DNA from: Blasia pusilla
Taxonomy: Eukaryota > Marchantiophyta > Marchantiopsida > Blasiales
Direction of reading: 5' to 3'
Length of the DNA stretch: 64,000 nt
Assembly (NCBI GenBank): GCA_050084515.1
Contig: CM114274.1
Coordinates: 26,784,001 to 26,848,000, forward strand
In this document: positions 10,201 to 20,087 of the stretch, in pieces
Layout: each line of letters starts with the position of its first letter
Position numbering within the stretch: position 1 is the stretch's first letter
Position numbers and translations under genes: made by a program
Notes under the pieces: generated by a model
What the model was told of the DNA's origin: nothing
Database searches by the model: none
Seen by the model: only the letters and a program-made list of their open reading frames with translations

Positions 10201-13200
10201 CTTGCTTACGATGAACTAATGGACGTTTGAGATGCAGCCAAGTTGGTGAGTCGATACTTCAAAAGATCTTGTGATGTAAACAACAAGTTATTTGTAGAGT
10301 TTATGATTCTCATTTTCAGATGAATTTTCCCTCTTTTTCTTCTTTGCCGGAAAGAGAGAGGAGTGAGTAAAATAAAAGTGGATGAGACAACCCATCAAGG
10401 TACGAAAAGGAAGGACTTGGAGAACCAAAAGAACTAAAATGGGAAGGTGAGTGAAAACTGGAATTCAAACTCCTGCAATAGCCCATCAATGGTAAAAAAA
10501 AGTTGAAAAAATGAAGGACTCAAGAGCCAAGAGCCAACGAATTCCAACGCTAAGTCCCCAGCGTACCAACCCAAGGGCAAAGAGAGAGTTGCTAAAAACC
10601 ACTTTCACCCATATCCAAAACAAGAATAGTAGAAGCAAATAGCAAAAGATAAAAAAGGAAGGAGTCACAAGCTAGAGGGCAAAAGAAATATAAGGAAGTG
10701 GGAAGGGCAACATAAATATAAGGAAACGATCACAAGTTGCAAGTATAAAAGAAATAAATGGACCAGGTCACACGTTAGAGGAGCAAAAGAAATGAAGAAG
10801 TCACACGCCAGAGAAAAGCAATGAAATGAAGTGGGAAAAATCACAAGTTGAAAGGGAAAAACTAGGCGTTCACAAAAGGATGATGGGGAAGCTTCTTCTT
10901 TTTTCAAGACTCTTTCAATTTTGATAAATCAGGTTAAAAAAAAGAATAGAGATCTCCAAGACAACGCCCCTACAAACTAAACTCACCCAACAGCATCATC
11001 TCAGCAACAAACATTGTCCTATTTGACACCCGGCATTTGACGTGGCGTCGTGTGGTGACACTCGATTCCATGTAACCGATATAGAAAAAGGGTGCAAGGA
11101 GGACCGGATGGCACGCGTCCTCCTACGCGTGCATGGCACCCAGCAGTAGAAAAAGAGAGAGTGGGGAAAGAAAGAAAAGGAAGTAGTGACAAGATGAGGG
11201 GAAAGAAAGTACTGACAACGCACGGAATTCCGGGGTGCGTGAGGATGTACGCGTAGCCCTGCAGGACCTTGTCGGCCGGAAAGGCCCAGTGGTTCTGCGT
11301 GGAGCCGGTGTCGTGATTGTCGATGAACGTCACGGCCTTCTCAGGCCACACGCCCACGAAGCCCGGCGGCCTGCCCCGCGCGTCGCGCAGCCTCCACAGC
11401 TGCTGCCCGTCCACGGCCGCCTGCAGGATGCCCTTGGTGGTGAAATCGAACGCGCACGAGCGGCTGCCCGTAGACCGCACCCACTCCGCCAACTGTTCGC
11501 GGTGCGCGTCCTGCTCCGCGTCCAGCGCGCCGTCGCGGCCGTAGCTCAGGCTGGTCCACACCTGGACACGCCGCCTTCTTTTCAGATCGCCGGCATTTTC
11601 CCGACGGGCAACGTTGGGAACTCTCTGGCGCTTTCTCTTCCAATTGAACAAAGGCAACGAGTTTCCCGACATCGGGAAGACGCCTACGACTACAGACGGG
11701 GTCGGGAAAGCGAGGAAATCGGTCGGCCGGAGCGGACCTCTCCCACGGCGAACTGCGGCGCGGATCGCTCGATGTAGAGGCCCACGAACGCGCCGCCGTA
11801 GCCCTTGGCGAAGTCGAAGCGCCAGCCGTCGAATCCGACGGTGGTCCTGAGCCACAGGAGCCACTCGGCGAGCTCGCGCTGCACGCGCTCGTTGGTGTGG
11901 TCGATGTCGGGCGCGGCGCCGAAGTCGTCGCCGGTGTCGGGCGCGCCGGTGCCGTCGGAGTATTTGTAGTCGGTCTTGGCGATGGCCCAGGGCCCCCAGT
12001 CCAGCTTCTCGTCCGGCGTGCCGCCCTCGAAGAGACACCACACGCCGCGCGAGTCCTGCCGGTCGCCGCAGCGGTGGTTGATCACGACGTCGGCGAGGCA
12101 GCGGATTCCGGCGCCGTGGAACGCGTCGATGGACTCCATCAGCTCCTCCTGGCTCCCGTACTGTGACGAGTCCAGGTCGTATAGTCTGCCGGGCATGTAC
12201 CCTGCAGCCACCGGGTCGCGTTTCGCCACCGCGTCAGTGCCGTCTCAATAGGGGTCTCAATGCGTGGGATCACAGTTTGCCACCTCCTTGGAGCGGCGGC
12301 CGTGTGTCCTCGTGCGTGGGATCCATGCGCCAACATTTTGCCAACTTGTGACCTGCGAGCGCTCTCGATCGATGCGTGGGACTCATGGGGATCGCCAGGC
12401 GATCACATTTTACCACACCTCGTCACAGTTTGGGTACACACATTCGCCACATTTTCACACAATAGTTGGAGCCTCGGGGCAGAAGCGTGGGATCCACGCG
12501 ATCCCTCCCATATCGCCACAATATTCGAGCTGTGACTCTGTGAGTCCCATGCGAATCGCCGGGCGATCGCATTTTGCCGCGCTGTCACAGCCCTGGATGG
12601 ACATGTGTGAACACTCCGAATCCATGGGATCCATCTGTGCCCATCTCGCTGTGCGTCGCTGCAAACGTGAAACCCTCTATACCTACAGCCGGCTGGCGTT
12701 GTGCACTACTATTACAATTACAAACAACTACTTCTACTACTACCGTCCGTGGAAGATCGACGGTGACGGCGAAGTGGCGGAGGGAGGGCGTGCGTGGAAG
12801 GAAGAGAGGGGAATGTGACAGGCCGCGGTTACGATAGCCTAATAACGAAGCTGCAAGGCCTAGCGAAAAAGGGAGGGACCTTAAATGAGAGACAGGGAAT
12901 TTCACGGGCAGCAGAGCGGTCATGCAGAGAGCCTAAAGGCTGTCGGATGCTTGCCTTGCGGGGAGACAGAGTGGCTGGGAGGGGGCAGCCACACGTCCGT
13001 AACGCCGGCCTCCACGAAGTCCTTCACTTTCTGCCGGAGGTGCTCATACCAGCAATTGCTTCTCCATGATTCCCAATTGAACCCCTGTATGGGCCAACCA
13101 TGTCTATCCAGCTCGTTACTTGCTTCCCCGCTTTAGGCCCTCCTTCACTCACAAGCAGCAGCAGCCGAAGCACTCAATGCAACTGCGCTCAGCGCGGACA

Positions 13201-13870
13201 GCGAGCGAGCGCAAGAGGAAAGGTTGGAAGCATGCATGCCTAAAGCTCTCCCCTCCATAGTCTTTCTACTCATAGCAGTAGATTCTGCCGTGAGTATCCA
13301 CCGCTTTCGTGCCCCGCGATTGATTTCAGAATGCAACGTCTTTTCGACTGCTAGCGAACGCTCGAGCTTGCAGTGCCGTGCGCCCTAAGCAGAAGGGGAT
13401 TTAAATGAGATGGATGCGTGACGGAACTGACGACATCCTACAGGAAGTGCGTCACGGGTGGAGAGGGTCAGAAACCGATGAGCTTTGCACTCCGTCCTCG
13501 CTCGCGAAACAGTTATCACAGTTACCTGGAACATGACAACTTCCAGAGGGTCGACGACAATGTTGCCTCCTCTCGACGCAGACCTTTTGCCGCGATCCGA
13601 GGGTCTGGCAGCCGCTTGGGTTTCTCCTTCCTCGGCTCCCGGCGCTGCAACTGTCACCCAACGCTTGCTTCTCTCCAATTTACGCCCCACTCTTGCGCGA
13701 GCAGCGCTCTCCTGCAGCAAATTGGGAAACCAACAGGTGCAGGCGCAATCCACTCTCGCAACCGCGGCCATCGGAGGGCCGGCCTTGCGGTAAACCATTC
13801 TTTCCTGCGCGATGTTTAGGGCTGCTTTGGCAATCGGACCCCGCGCGAGAACTGCTGAAGCTTCTGCCAT
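7271..13870 (-). CDS. Alpha-amylase (GH13), five exons
   Basis: Exons: 13526-13870, 12955-13084, 11738-12201, 11217-11561 and 7271-7546. Phases agree at every junction, giving 519 residues. It hydrolyses internal alpha-1,4 bonds of starch. Residues 1-115 are Ala/Arg-rich with few acidic residues before about 79, like a plastid or mitochondrial transit peptide. The catalytic domain starts at [12 protein letters not shown] (111-122). GH13 regions are DVVINH (196-201), [11 protein letters not shown] with nucleophile Asp288, FAVGE with acid/base Glu313, and FIDNHD with Asp397, so all three catalytic residues are present. The last exon is the plant alpha-amylase C-terminal beta domain, from FYDHYFDW to IVWEKK. 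Introns are 441, 753, 176 and 3670 bp. Intron 2 has a GC donor. The length suits a secreted or cytosolic plant amylase plus a leader, and it lacks the CBM45-type extension of Arabidopsis AMY3. Targeting is inference. Confidence 0.93.
8730..8793. repeat. Perfect 29-bp inverted repeat with 6-nt loop
   Basis: The arms 8730-8758 and 8765-8793 are exact reverse complements around the loop TGGGGT. The arm starts GATCACTGCACTGTCTGAG. It sits inside amylase intron 4, directly against the left end of the 165-bp tandem array. No mismatch is seen, so it is either recent or constrained. It could be a small foldback element or a hairpin RNA. Confidence 0.9.
8794..9520. repeat. 165-bp tandem array in amylase intron 4, about 4.4 units
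   Basis: Units begin at AACCTGAAAAAG near 8794, 8962, 9127, 9292 and 9457, with spacings of 168, 165, 165 and 165. Shared blocks are GGAGCTGCATCCAAAGACC, AGGAAATGCATCAAGCC, GAGAAAGCCAGCCCACCATG and CCCAAGTGCAGGAT. Units 2-4 are most alike. The last unit breaks off after about 60 bases. It is satellite-like in period and sits wholly inside the intron. Confidence 0.9.
9521..11216. other. Remainder of amylase intron 4
   Basis: AT-rich and purine-biased intron sequence up to the donor site at 11215-11216. Only short chance frames are present, and no transposon ends or repeats were recognised. Confidence 0.5.
12255..12560. repeat. Dispersed TGCGTGGGAT-type repeats in amylase intron 2
   Basis: The core GCGTGGGA(T/C) with trailing text such as CGATCACATTTTACCAC recurs near 12261, 12313, 12373 and 12485, and in inverse form near 12541 (GAGTCCCATGCG). 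Copies are diverged and unevenly spaced. They look like remnants of a small repeat family. Confidence 0.45.
12949..12960 (-). other. Non-canonical GC 5' splice site of amylase intron 2
   Basis: Exon 2 ends CCG-CAA-G and the intron opens GCAAGC, the usual GC-donor context (AG|GCAAG). The next exon begins GG-TAC-ATG after CTGCAG. Joining restores SPQGYMPG, which plant amylases conserve at this point. No GT donor nearby would keep that reading. Confidence 0.8.
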
Positions 13871-15379
13871 GATCTTGCACCACCACACACCGTGTTCAAT
13901 TCAGCGTGCGGCGGCGATCGAACTGAAGCGCATCGGCAATCGCAGCGCGATTCTCCCCCGACGTCCGAATCGAGACGACTCTCGGATCGCGCAGAAAAGG
14001 CGAGACTGGGGAAGCGGGGAATCCGCCGGGAGCTAACGATCTCTGGAACTGCATCTCGACGGGAGACCGAGATCGTTCACATCCTCGTCACTCTTCCACG
14101 CCTTGTGGCGATTACCCCCCGCATTACCCAGCGCTTCGAGAAAACATCTCAAGCCCTTCAAGAAGACATGTGAAGCAGATCATCTCTCTCGCGCGCGCGC
14201 GTCGCAGACCGACGGTCCGTCGTAATTCAGAGCGCAGCTTTGTTGTCGGCCACGTGGACGAGACACTTGTCGCAAGCGTACGACACTTTCGGCAGATAGC
14301 TCAGATCATTATGGCATGTGTAATATTATGTGCACACTCGCTTGATAACGCCATGTGTCCCACTTTCTATTTTTGTTGTGTGCCACGTAAACTAGCCACG
14401 TGTCATGGGCTAGGAAGAGTGGTCACATTGATAATGCCACGCGGACGCACCATGAGTCAGACTTTCCGGCTTTGTTGGGCTTCGTGGACGAGCCACACGT
14501 TCTTAACTTGTAATAACTTGTAACGAGTGCCTCCTCTTGAACCGTGGGAATGGTCCACAACCTAATCACTAATGGATGTAGGGAGTCTCAAACATTGGTT
14601 AGGTCAATATGAGAGTCTTAGGGTTAGGGTTAGGTGCCATGTATGCCGGGCTGAGGTGACCGTGGAGAATCCTAAGTTTTTCTGCACCAAACCTTTTGGT
14701 GATCTAGTTGATAATCGAAAGTAAATGGTCCTTTTTGCTTCATTGTTCATTGGAAAATCATTTTGGTCACAGAGGATGGGTCGTCACAACTTCTGCACGT
14801 GTCCATGGGCTCTTACTTCTTCCTGATTTCATATCTGATTAAAAAATTAGAAGTCAGATGCAAAAAATATTTTCATGAATTTTTAAATAAAAATAATGAT
14901 GATGGAAAATGTGTAAGCAATCTTCGGTGACAAAAGCTATCATGAAGATAACTCAGAAGTGGTTTTGGTGATAAGAACGTGGAACTAATTTTGGCTTTCG
15001 GAAAGTGGGACACATCAAGTCATGACAACTTTTACAATCCTTAACCTCTATTGCCAATAATAATATTTATTATTATTATTTTGAGAAATTGTAAGGGTCC
15101 ATATAGCAGGCCCTATTGGTTATGCATGTTATTTTGAAGCCGCCTTCGATAAGTGTTGCAATGATCCATGAATGAAAGAGTCATATTGGTTTCATACATC
15201 TAAGAGATCTCCTCATCGTAAACATCAATCTTTGAAAAGAAGAAGGAACTTGCATATGATTTTAGGAAAATATTTACTTTAATTCTCTATTTTTAAGCAT
15301 GGATTCATGTAGGCACCACTTGAAGTTTCAGATCATTCCATTATTTGACATCATTTCATCTTGGTTTCTCTCCGCCTAT

Positions 15380-15885
15380 GTTATGAGCCTAGAAATCTTA
15401 TGATACTATTTTGTACTAAATCCATCCCTATTTTCCTGCTTCATCATTTCTCCATAAGTTGGAGTGGAGACTATTCCCGAACTTTCCATTTGAAATCTAT
15501 ACTATTATTGGGGAACCCCGTCTTGATATGCAGCGTATTAGACGTCTTCCCTTTCGACACATGTGCATCTCGCCCGATCACATTCGGAAAATTTCTCAGC
15601 CCTTCTAAGGAGCCACTATGAGGTATGTGGGAAAACTCTTCTTCGGAGCTCCTCTTAGCTCTTGGGGAAACGTTTATCTTGCCGTGTAATGATAGACATT
15701 TCAAATTTTAAATCTTGATAGTTAATTTAGTCATCTTAGTTTTCAATGAGTTTTTTCTCTCTCTTTGTTAGGAGCCTACAAATCTTTTCGTACTATATTT
15801 AATTGAATCCATCCCCTTTTTTTCTTGCTTCATAATTTCTCCATAAGTTGGAGTGGAGACTATTCCCAACCTTTCCATTTGACAT
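15380..15885. repeat. Direct repeat pair of about 115 bp, 390 bp apart
   Basis: Copies at about 15380-15494 and 15768-15885 share GAGCCTA-AAATCTT, ATCCATCCC, TGCTTCAT-ATTTCTCCATA and GTTGGAGTGGAGACTATTCCC, with substitutions and small indels. The second lies in AT-rich sequence. This is possibly a fragmentary transposon or satellite remnant. Confidence 0.7.
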
Positions 15886-16771
15886 GCACCATTAACCACG
15901 ACCTCACATACTCCCCTATCTAGTCTATACTATTCTATTAAGGCAAGAATGGAGGATACATTTTAGGTCTAGTAGCATTTATTGTCACATTTCTTTTGGG
16001 CAAACAGGGTAGAATTTTTTTTTCTAATGGCTCAAATATTGTAATTGTAAGAACCCCCAATACTTACATAAACATACTAGAGCATGTGTAAGCCAGGAAG
16101 AAAATTCTAAATATAATATTCCGTGCAAGCATGCAAAATATATTTATTAAAATTTCCTAAAATGACGTCCATGGAACACCTTACTTATTTCTATCATTTG
16201 ATACAACAATGTACCAAATAGAGCGGGGAATTTAATTATCAAATACGTGAAAGATACTAGATAAATTAGATGAAAAGAAAAATATTGATTAATGTTTGTA
16301 AGAATCATAAATAATTTTTATATACTAATTACGAGATTCAATTTTCATAACTGGTACCTTTTGACATGTCATTAAATTCGTTGATTGCAGTCCTAAAACG
16401 AGATTAGCAAGGAATCATTAAACAAGAATCAGCAAAGTAACGAGTTAATACGACTAGTGAGGGTCCGAGGGATCTTCGATGCACGGATCTTTATTAATAG
16501 TTTAAACGTAACTCTCTTTACTCATTTTTACAAGACCCCTTTAAATGACCCAAAGTATTTTGAAAGAAATGCAATAACACGTGTGAGACATAGCATCCTC
16601 CAATTAGTCTATAGATAGGGGGAAAATTATAATTAACCCAAAACAACCAAAGTAGTTAGGATTATTTGGCCTAATCCGAGGTCTGATTGATTGTGTGAAG
16701 CAAAACGCTAGGACGAGAGGGCTGACGGAAAGTGGCAGGTTGGAATCGGAAGATTCTACAAAATCGCCCTC

Positions 16772-16893
16772 TTTTATTTTATTCCGACTCTGTATTTTCG
16801 TTTATTTTATTCCTACTCTGTATTTTCGTGTATGTTTTATTCCATCTCTGAATTTTCGTCTATTTTTTATTCCAGCTCTTTATTTTCTTGTGG
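16772..16893. repeat. Minisatellite, about 33-bp unit, four copies
   Basis: The unit is approximately TTTTATTCC-ACTCTGTATTTTCGT, repeated four times with point changes (CGACTC, CTACTC, CATCTC, CAGCTC variants). Confidence 0.8.
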
Positions 16894-18218
16894 AACGGAA
16901 TGATGGAGGCAAGACACTGTTCGGTGGAAAACCCATCGGGAAAACACTGTTTTTTGTTTGCAGGTGTGTGACAGACGCGAAGTCTGGAGTCTGGACGAAG
17001 AGCGACATTCCGCTCGTGTACGCATATTATGCATAATAATAGCTCGTAGAATCTTCTGTTGCGCTCGGGAACAACGAGTGACGGCTCCCAACCGAAGCGA
17101 TCTCCTCCGTGGATGCTCCTTCCACTCATGCGGGGAAGGAGGCCTCTAGCCTCTTCGCTCGCAGGGGTGCCAGGCAGTCAGGGACGCTGCGTTATGACTG
17201 CGAAAGGCGCATGAGATCCCAAGAGATCGCCAGATTTATTGACGTTCGCACGCGACTTTCACAGCACTCGTGTGCGCCGGCCTCGCCAGTAGTGCCGGCT
17301 TCCAGCGGATTCGGAGCTTGCGTGACTTTCATTCGTCGGACTCTTGTGTATTTCGGGGAGTCGTGGGGCCCAGCGCGGTATTCGGACATGATTGCTGTGT
17401 ACATCGATACCCCGGAATGGGAATTGGGGCCAGTGACTGGAAGGATCTCACGCGGCGAACCGACGGAATGATAGGATAAGTGGTGAGACGGACGGACGGG
17501 GCAGTTCGATCCCTTCGGTCGGAAGTCGCAGCACTCGATTTCGGAGGCTGTTAACATGCCGGACTTGTCGTGCTTGGAGGGAAGAGCGAGGGGGACGAAA
17601 GTGCGGGGAGCCTTCAGGTATAGGGATATGAGAGAGTCCTGTGGGGTGAAGGCCGATCGGCCGGTAAGGTGAAACGCGGCGGGAGATGGCGGACGCTAAG
17701 TGGACGACGACTTGACATTCATTTTAAGGATGAGAATGGGGGGAGAGTCCCGTCAATCTCACGGAAAAGGAACACACCGAAAATGGGGAGGAATGTAAAG
17801 GTGGAGAGCCGAGAGCACTTGACACTTCTCGTTTCTCTACCTTTCGCAATTGCAAACGCCGGACCGGCAGAGAGTGGCGCGACTCCGAGACATTCTCTCC
17901 CCGAGAAGGCGACACCACCGACTCTGGAAAAAGCGCAAATCAGGTTTACATCGAGCGTTTTATTATCATGCATCCCCCGCGTTCGGTTCGATGCTGACAC
18001 AATTTCGACTGCCCATAAGTTTGGGGATACATCGGGGATCGGGTCGCTTCCGGAGCGTACTTCGTCAACCCCAATATACTATATACAAACGGCCGAGTCG
18101 ACCGATCTTAGACAAGCTGCAGATATATAGAGACGGACGGTGGGATCCATCCGCGAGTCGAACGCCTGCACATGTACAGCTTAAGGGCGTTTGTTTGCGA
18201 GAGAAAAGCTGCGGTCAG

Positions 18219-19451
18219 TCAAACTCTCGGTATCCTGGGAATCTGGGCATCTGGTGAGCGGATCCGTTGTTTGGAGGCAGGTGCAGGCGAAAGCTTGGGC
18301 GTCTCTCTGCTGATCGGGATATCCGTGAGGTGATCTCTCCTTCCCTTAGACGGAGATCTGTGCAAGCCGCCGTAGCGGACAGTGAGCAAAACACAAACGA
18401 GCGTCGATCCGTCCGCATGGATTCCGCATTGGGAGCAGAACGCGTGCGAATGGTAGGTGCTGACGACCCACACGGTGCTCTGTTTTGAACAAGGACAAGT
18501 GCAACAAGGACGGGCGTGCAGGAACTTGAGCGAACAAGTAGAATCGCACCCGACGCTCCATTTGCTGGCAGTGGTGCCCAGTTGGGAGTCGGAAGAGTAG
18601 AATACTGCAGCAGCCATGAACATCTCGGCCAAGAACTTGGGAACCACATTGGTGGGAGGTTTGCTGCATCCCGTGCAAAAGGCGTGGCGATGATGGAAGC
18701 TCAAAGCCCACGTCGACTGCATCTGCCCAGCCGTGCAGCAGCTGCACCTTGCCCTGGCATCATCATCGACGCGAGTAACCATTATCAATTTCGCCGGATC
18801 CCCGATCTCCGCGGGGAAATCGGGTAACTCCGCAATTGGCAGATGGCGATGATTCACGACTGATCCAGGTTTCGTTGAAACCGCGGCAGCTGTGTTCGTC
18901 ATCGGGTGAGGTAGAGCGGCTGTTGCCGCCGTCTTCCTCGACGGCTCTGGCCAATCGACGCCGTAGAATTCTGCCTCTTTCTTGAGCCTGAACAGATCGG
19001 CGTCAGACAGCTTCGGAAGAGCTTCCAGACTACTGTACCTAAGCAGACTCATCATGTTTTGAAAAACCGATTCCTCGCAGTCAACCACCAACGGGCTATT
19101 TGGCGACGAAGCAGGATCGCATTTTTCCCTCATCCGATCTATTTTTGACCTGAAGTACGAAGAGCATTGCAGAGTTTCTGTACTCGCAGTGTACGGAGTT
19201 CTACTGCGACCGACATAGATCGTCACATCAAAATGCCTCGGGGCCGCCAACCCCGATGCTATTCCGGCTCCCATCACCGGATCCCTCCTCAGACTTTTCA
19301 GGTAGTCTGGCCTTTCTTCTGGCCATCTCTGCGCTTTCAAATTGTCCACGGTGCGCTCGTCTACGACGTCGGGACTGTAATTCCGAAAAAACACCGGATG
19401 CATGGGACCGTAACTATCCACAACTACATCAGGTGCGTTCCGTGGGGGCAT
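18219..19451 (-). CDS. BTB/T1-domain protein with duplicated Cys/His motif
   Basis: A single open frame of 410 residues starts at the first true ATG (19449-19451). Residues 74-168 form a BTB domain of the KCTD/potassium-channel T1 subtype: FDVTIYVG at the first strand, then SSYFRSKI, LVVDCEESVFQNMMSLLRY, and the closing RLKKEAEFYGVDWP. Such domains oligomerise and often act as Cullin-3 substrate adaptors. The second half holds two similar Cys/His modules. Module 1 is CSCC (236-239) with WALSFHHRHAFCTGC (248-262). Module 2 is CCTCPC (316-321) with WVVSTYHSHAFCSQC (328-342). The pattern HxHAFCxxC suggests zinc binding. I know no named domain with this form. An AG preceding GATCCGGCAGCATG suggests the start may lie just after a 5' UTR intron. 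The partner and pathway are unknown. Confidence 0.7.
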   Translation of the reverse strand: MPPRNAPDVVVDSYGPMHPVFFRNYSPDVVDERTVDNLKAQRWPEERPDYLKSLRRDPVMGAGIASGLAAPRHFDVTIYVGRSRTPYTASTETLQCSSYFRSKIDRMREKCDPASSPNSPLVVDCEESVFQNMMSLLRYSSLEALPKLSDADLFRLKKEAEFYGVDWPEPSRKTAATAALPHPMTNTAAAVSTKPGSVVNHRHLPIAELPDFPAEIGDPAKLIMVTRVDDDARARCSCCTAGQMQSTWALSFHHRHAFCTGCSKPPTNVVPKFLAEMFMAAAVFYSSDSQLGTTASKWSVGCDSTCSLKFLHARPCCTCPCSKQSTVWVVSTYHSHAFCSQCGIHADGSTLVCVLLTVRYGGLHRSPSKGRRDHLTDIPISRETPKLSPAPASKQRIRSPDAQIPRIPRV

Positions 19452-20047
19452 GCTGCCGGATCCTAAATGTACATAATAGAATATGCGACTTCCTTCCAAC
19501 CTCAGCTCAAATCCAGCCACGGGCTAAACTGAAAACGTAAGAGTAAGCTTCCGAGTTACATGACCTGAAGGCGGCAGTCAGGAAAGAGGCGGATGCAATT
19601 GAGGCCGTGGACCTGAAATGCGCGAATTCATTTCGCTGAATCACCGGAGGAACCCTCGAAACGTTGAAATCTCCACCTACCTGCGACCACCGTCACGGGC
19701 AGTGCGGTCGGCCTTCACCGAGTGATTTTGTGAAGCGGAGACGAAATCCACCGATTCAGCGCATCGCGCTCTTCGGAAATGCGAGGCCTGCACACAAGAG
19801 AGAATCGAATGCCGATCACCAATTCGAGCAACTTCCGCCGCAGGTTGTAAACGCTCTTCACGCGCGCGGCTCCTCGACTTCTTCAACCGGACTCCCCGCC
19901 ACACGACACCAAGGCCCAGAGAACACCATCGCATACGGAGCTGGTCACGCAGTCTCGCGCTCTTCTTTCAACCCGAGTACTTCCAGCAAACCATCCCGAA
20001 TGCCGAGGGCCCGCCTTTCCGCAATCAAAAACTGGAGATCTAAATTA

Positions 20048-20087
<40 letters not shown>

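Larger units (their letters stand above)
13871..18218. other. Intergenic between amylase and BTB gene
   Basis: The first part should contain the amylase promoter and 5' UTR. It turns AT-rich from about 14.5 to 16.7 kb, then becomes GC-richer toward the BTB gene's 3' side. A telomere-like TTAGGGTTAGGGTTAGG sits near 14616. Frames at 17192-17557 and 17669-18130 have no recognisable similarity and are not called. Confidence 0.5.

Noticed and set aside
17192-18130. Frames of 121 and 153 codons on opposite strands
   Set aside because: No recognisable motif, no splice context, and both strands open through GC-rich bias.
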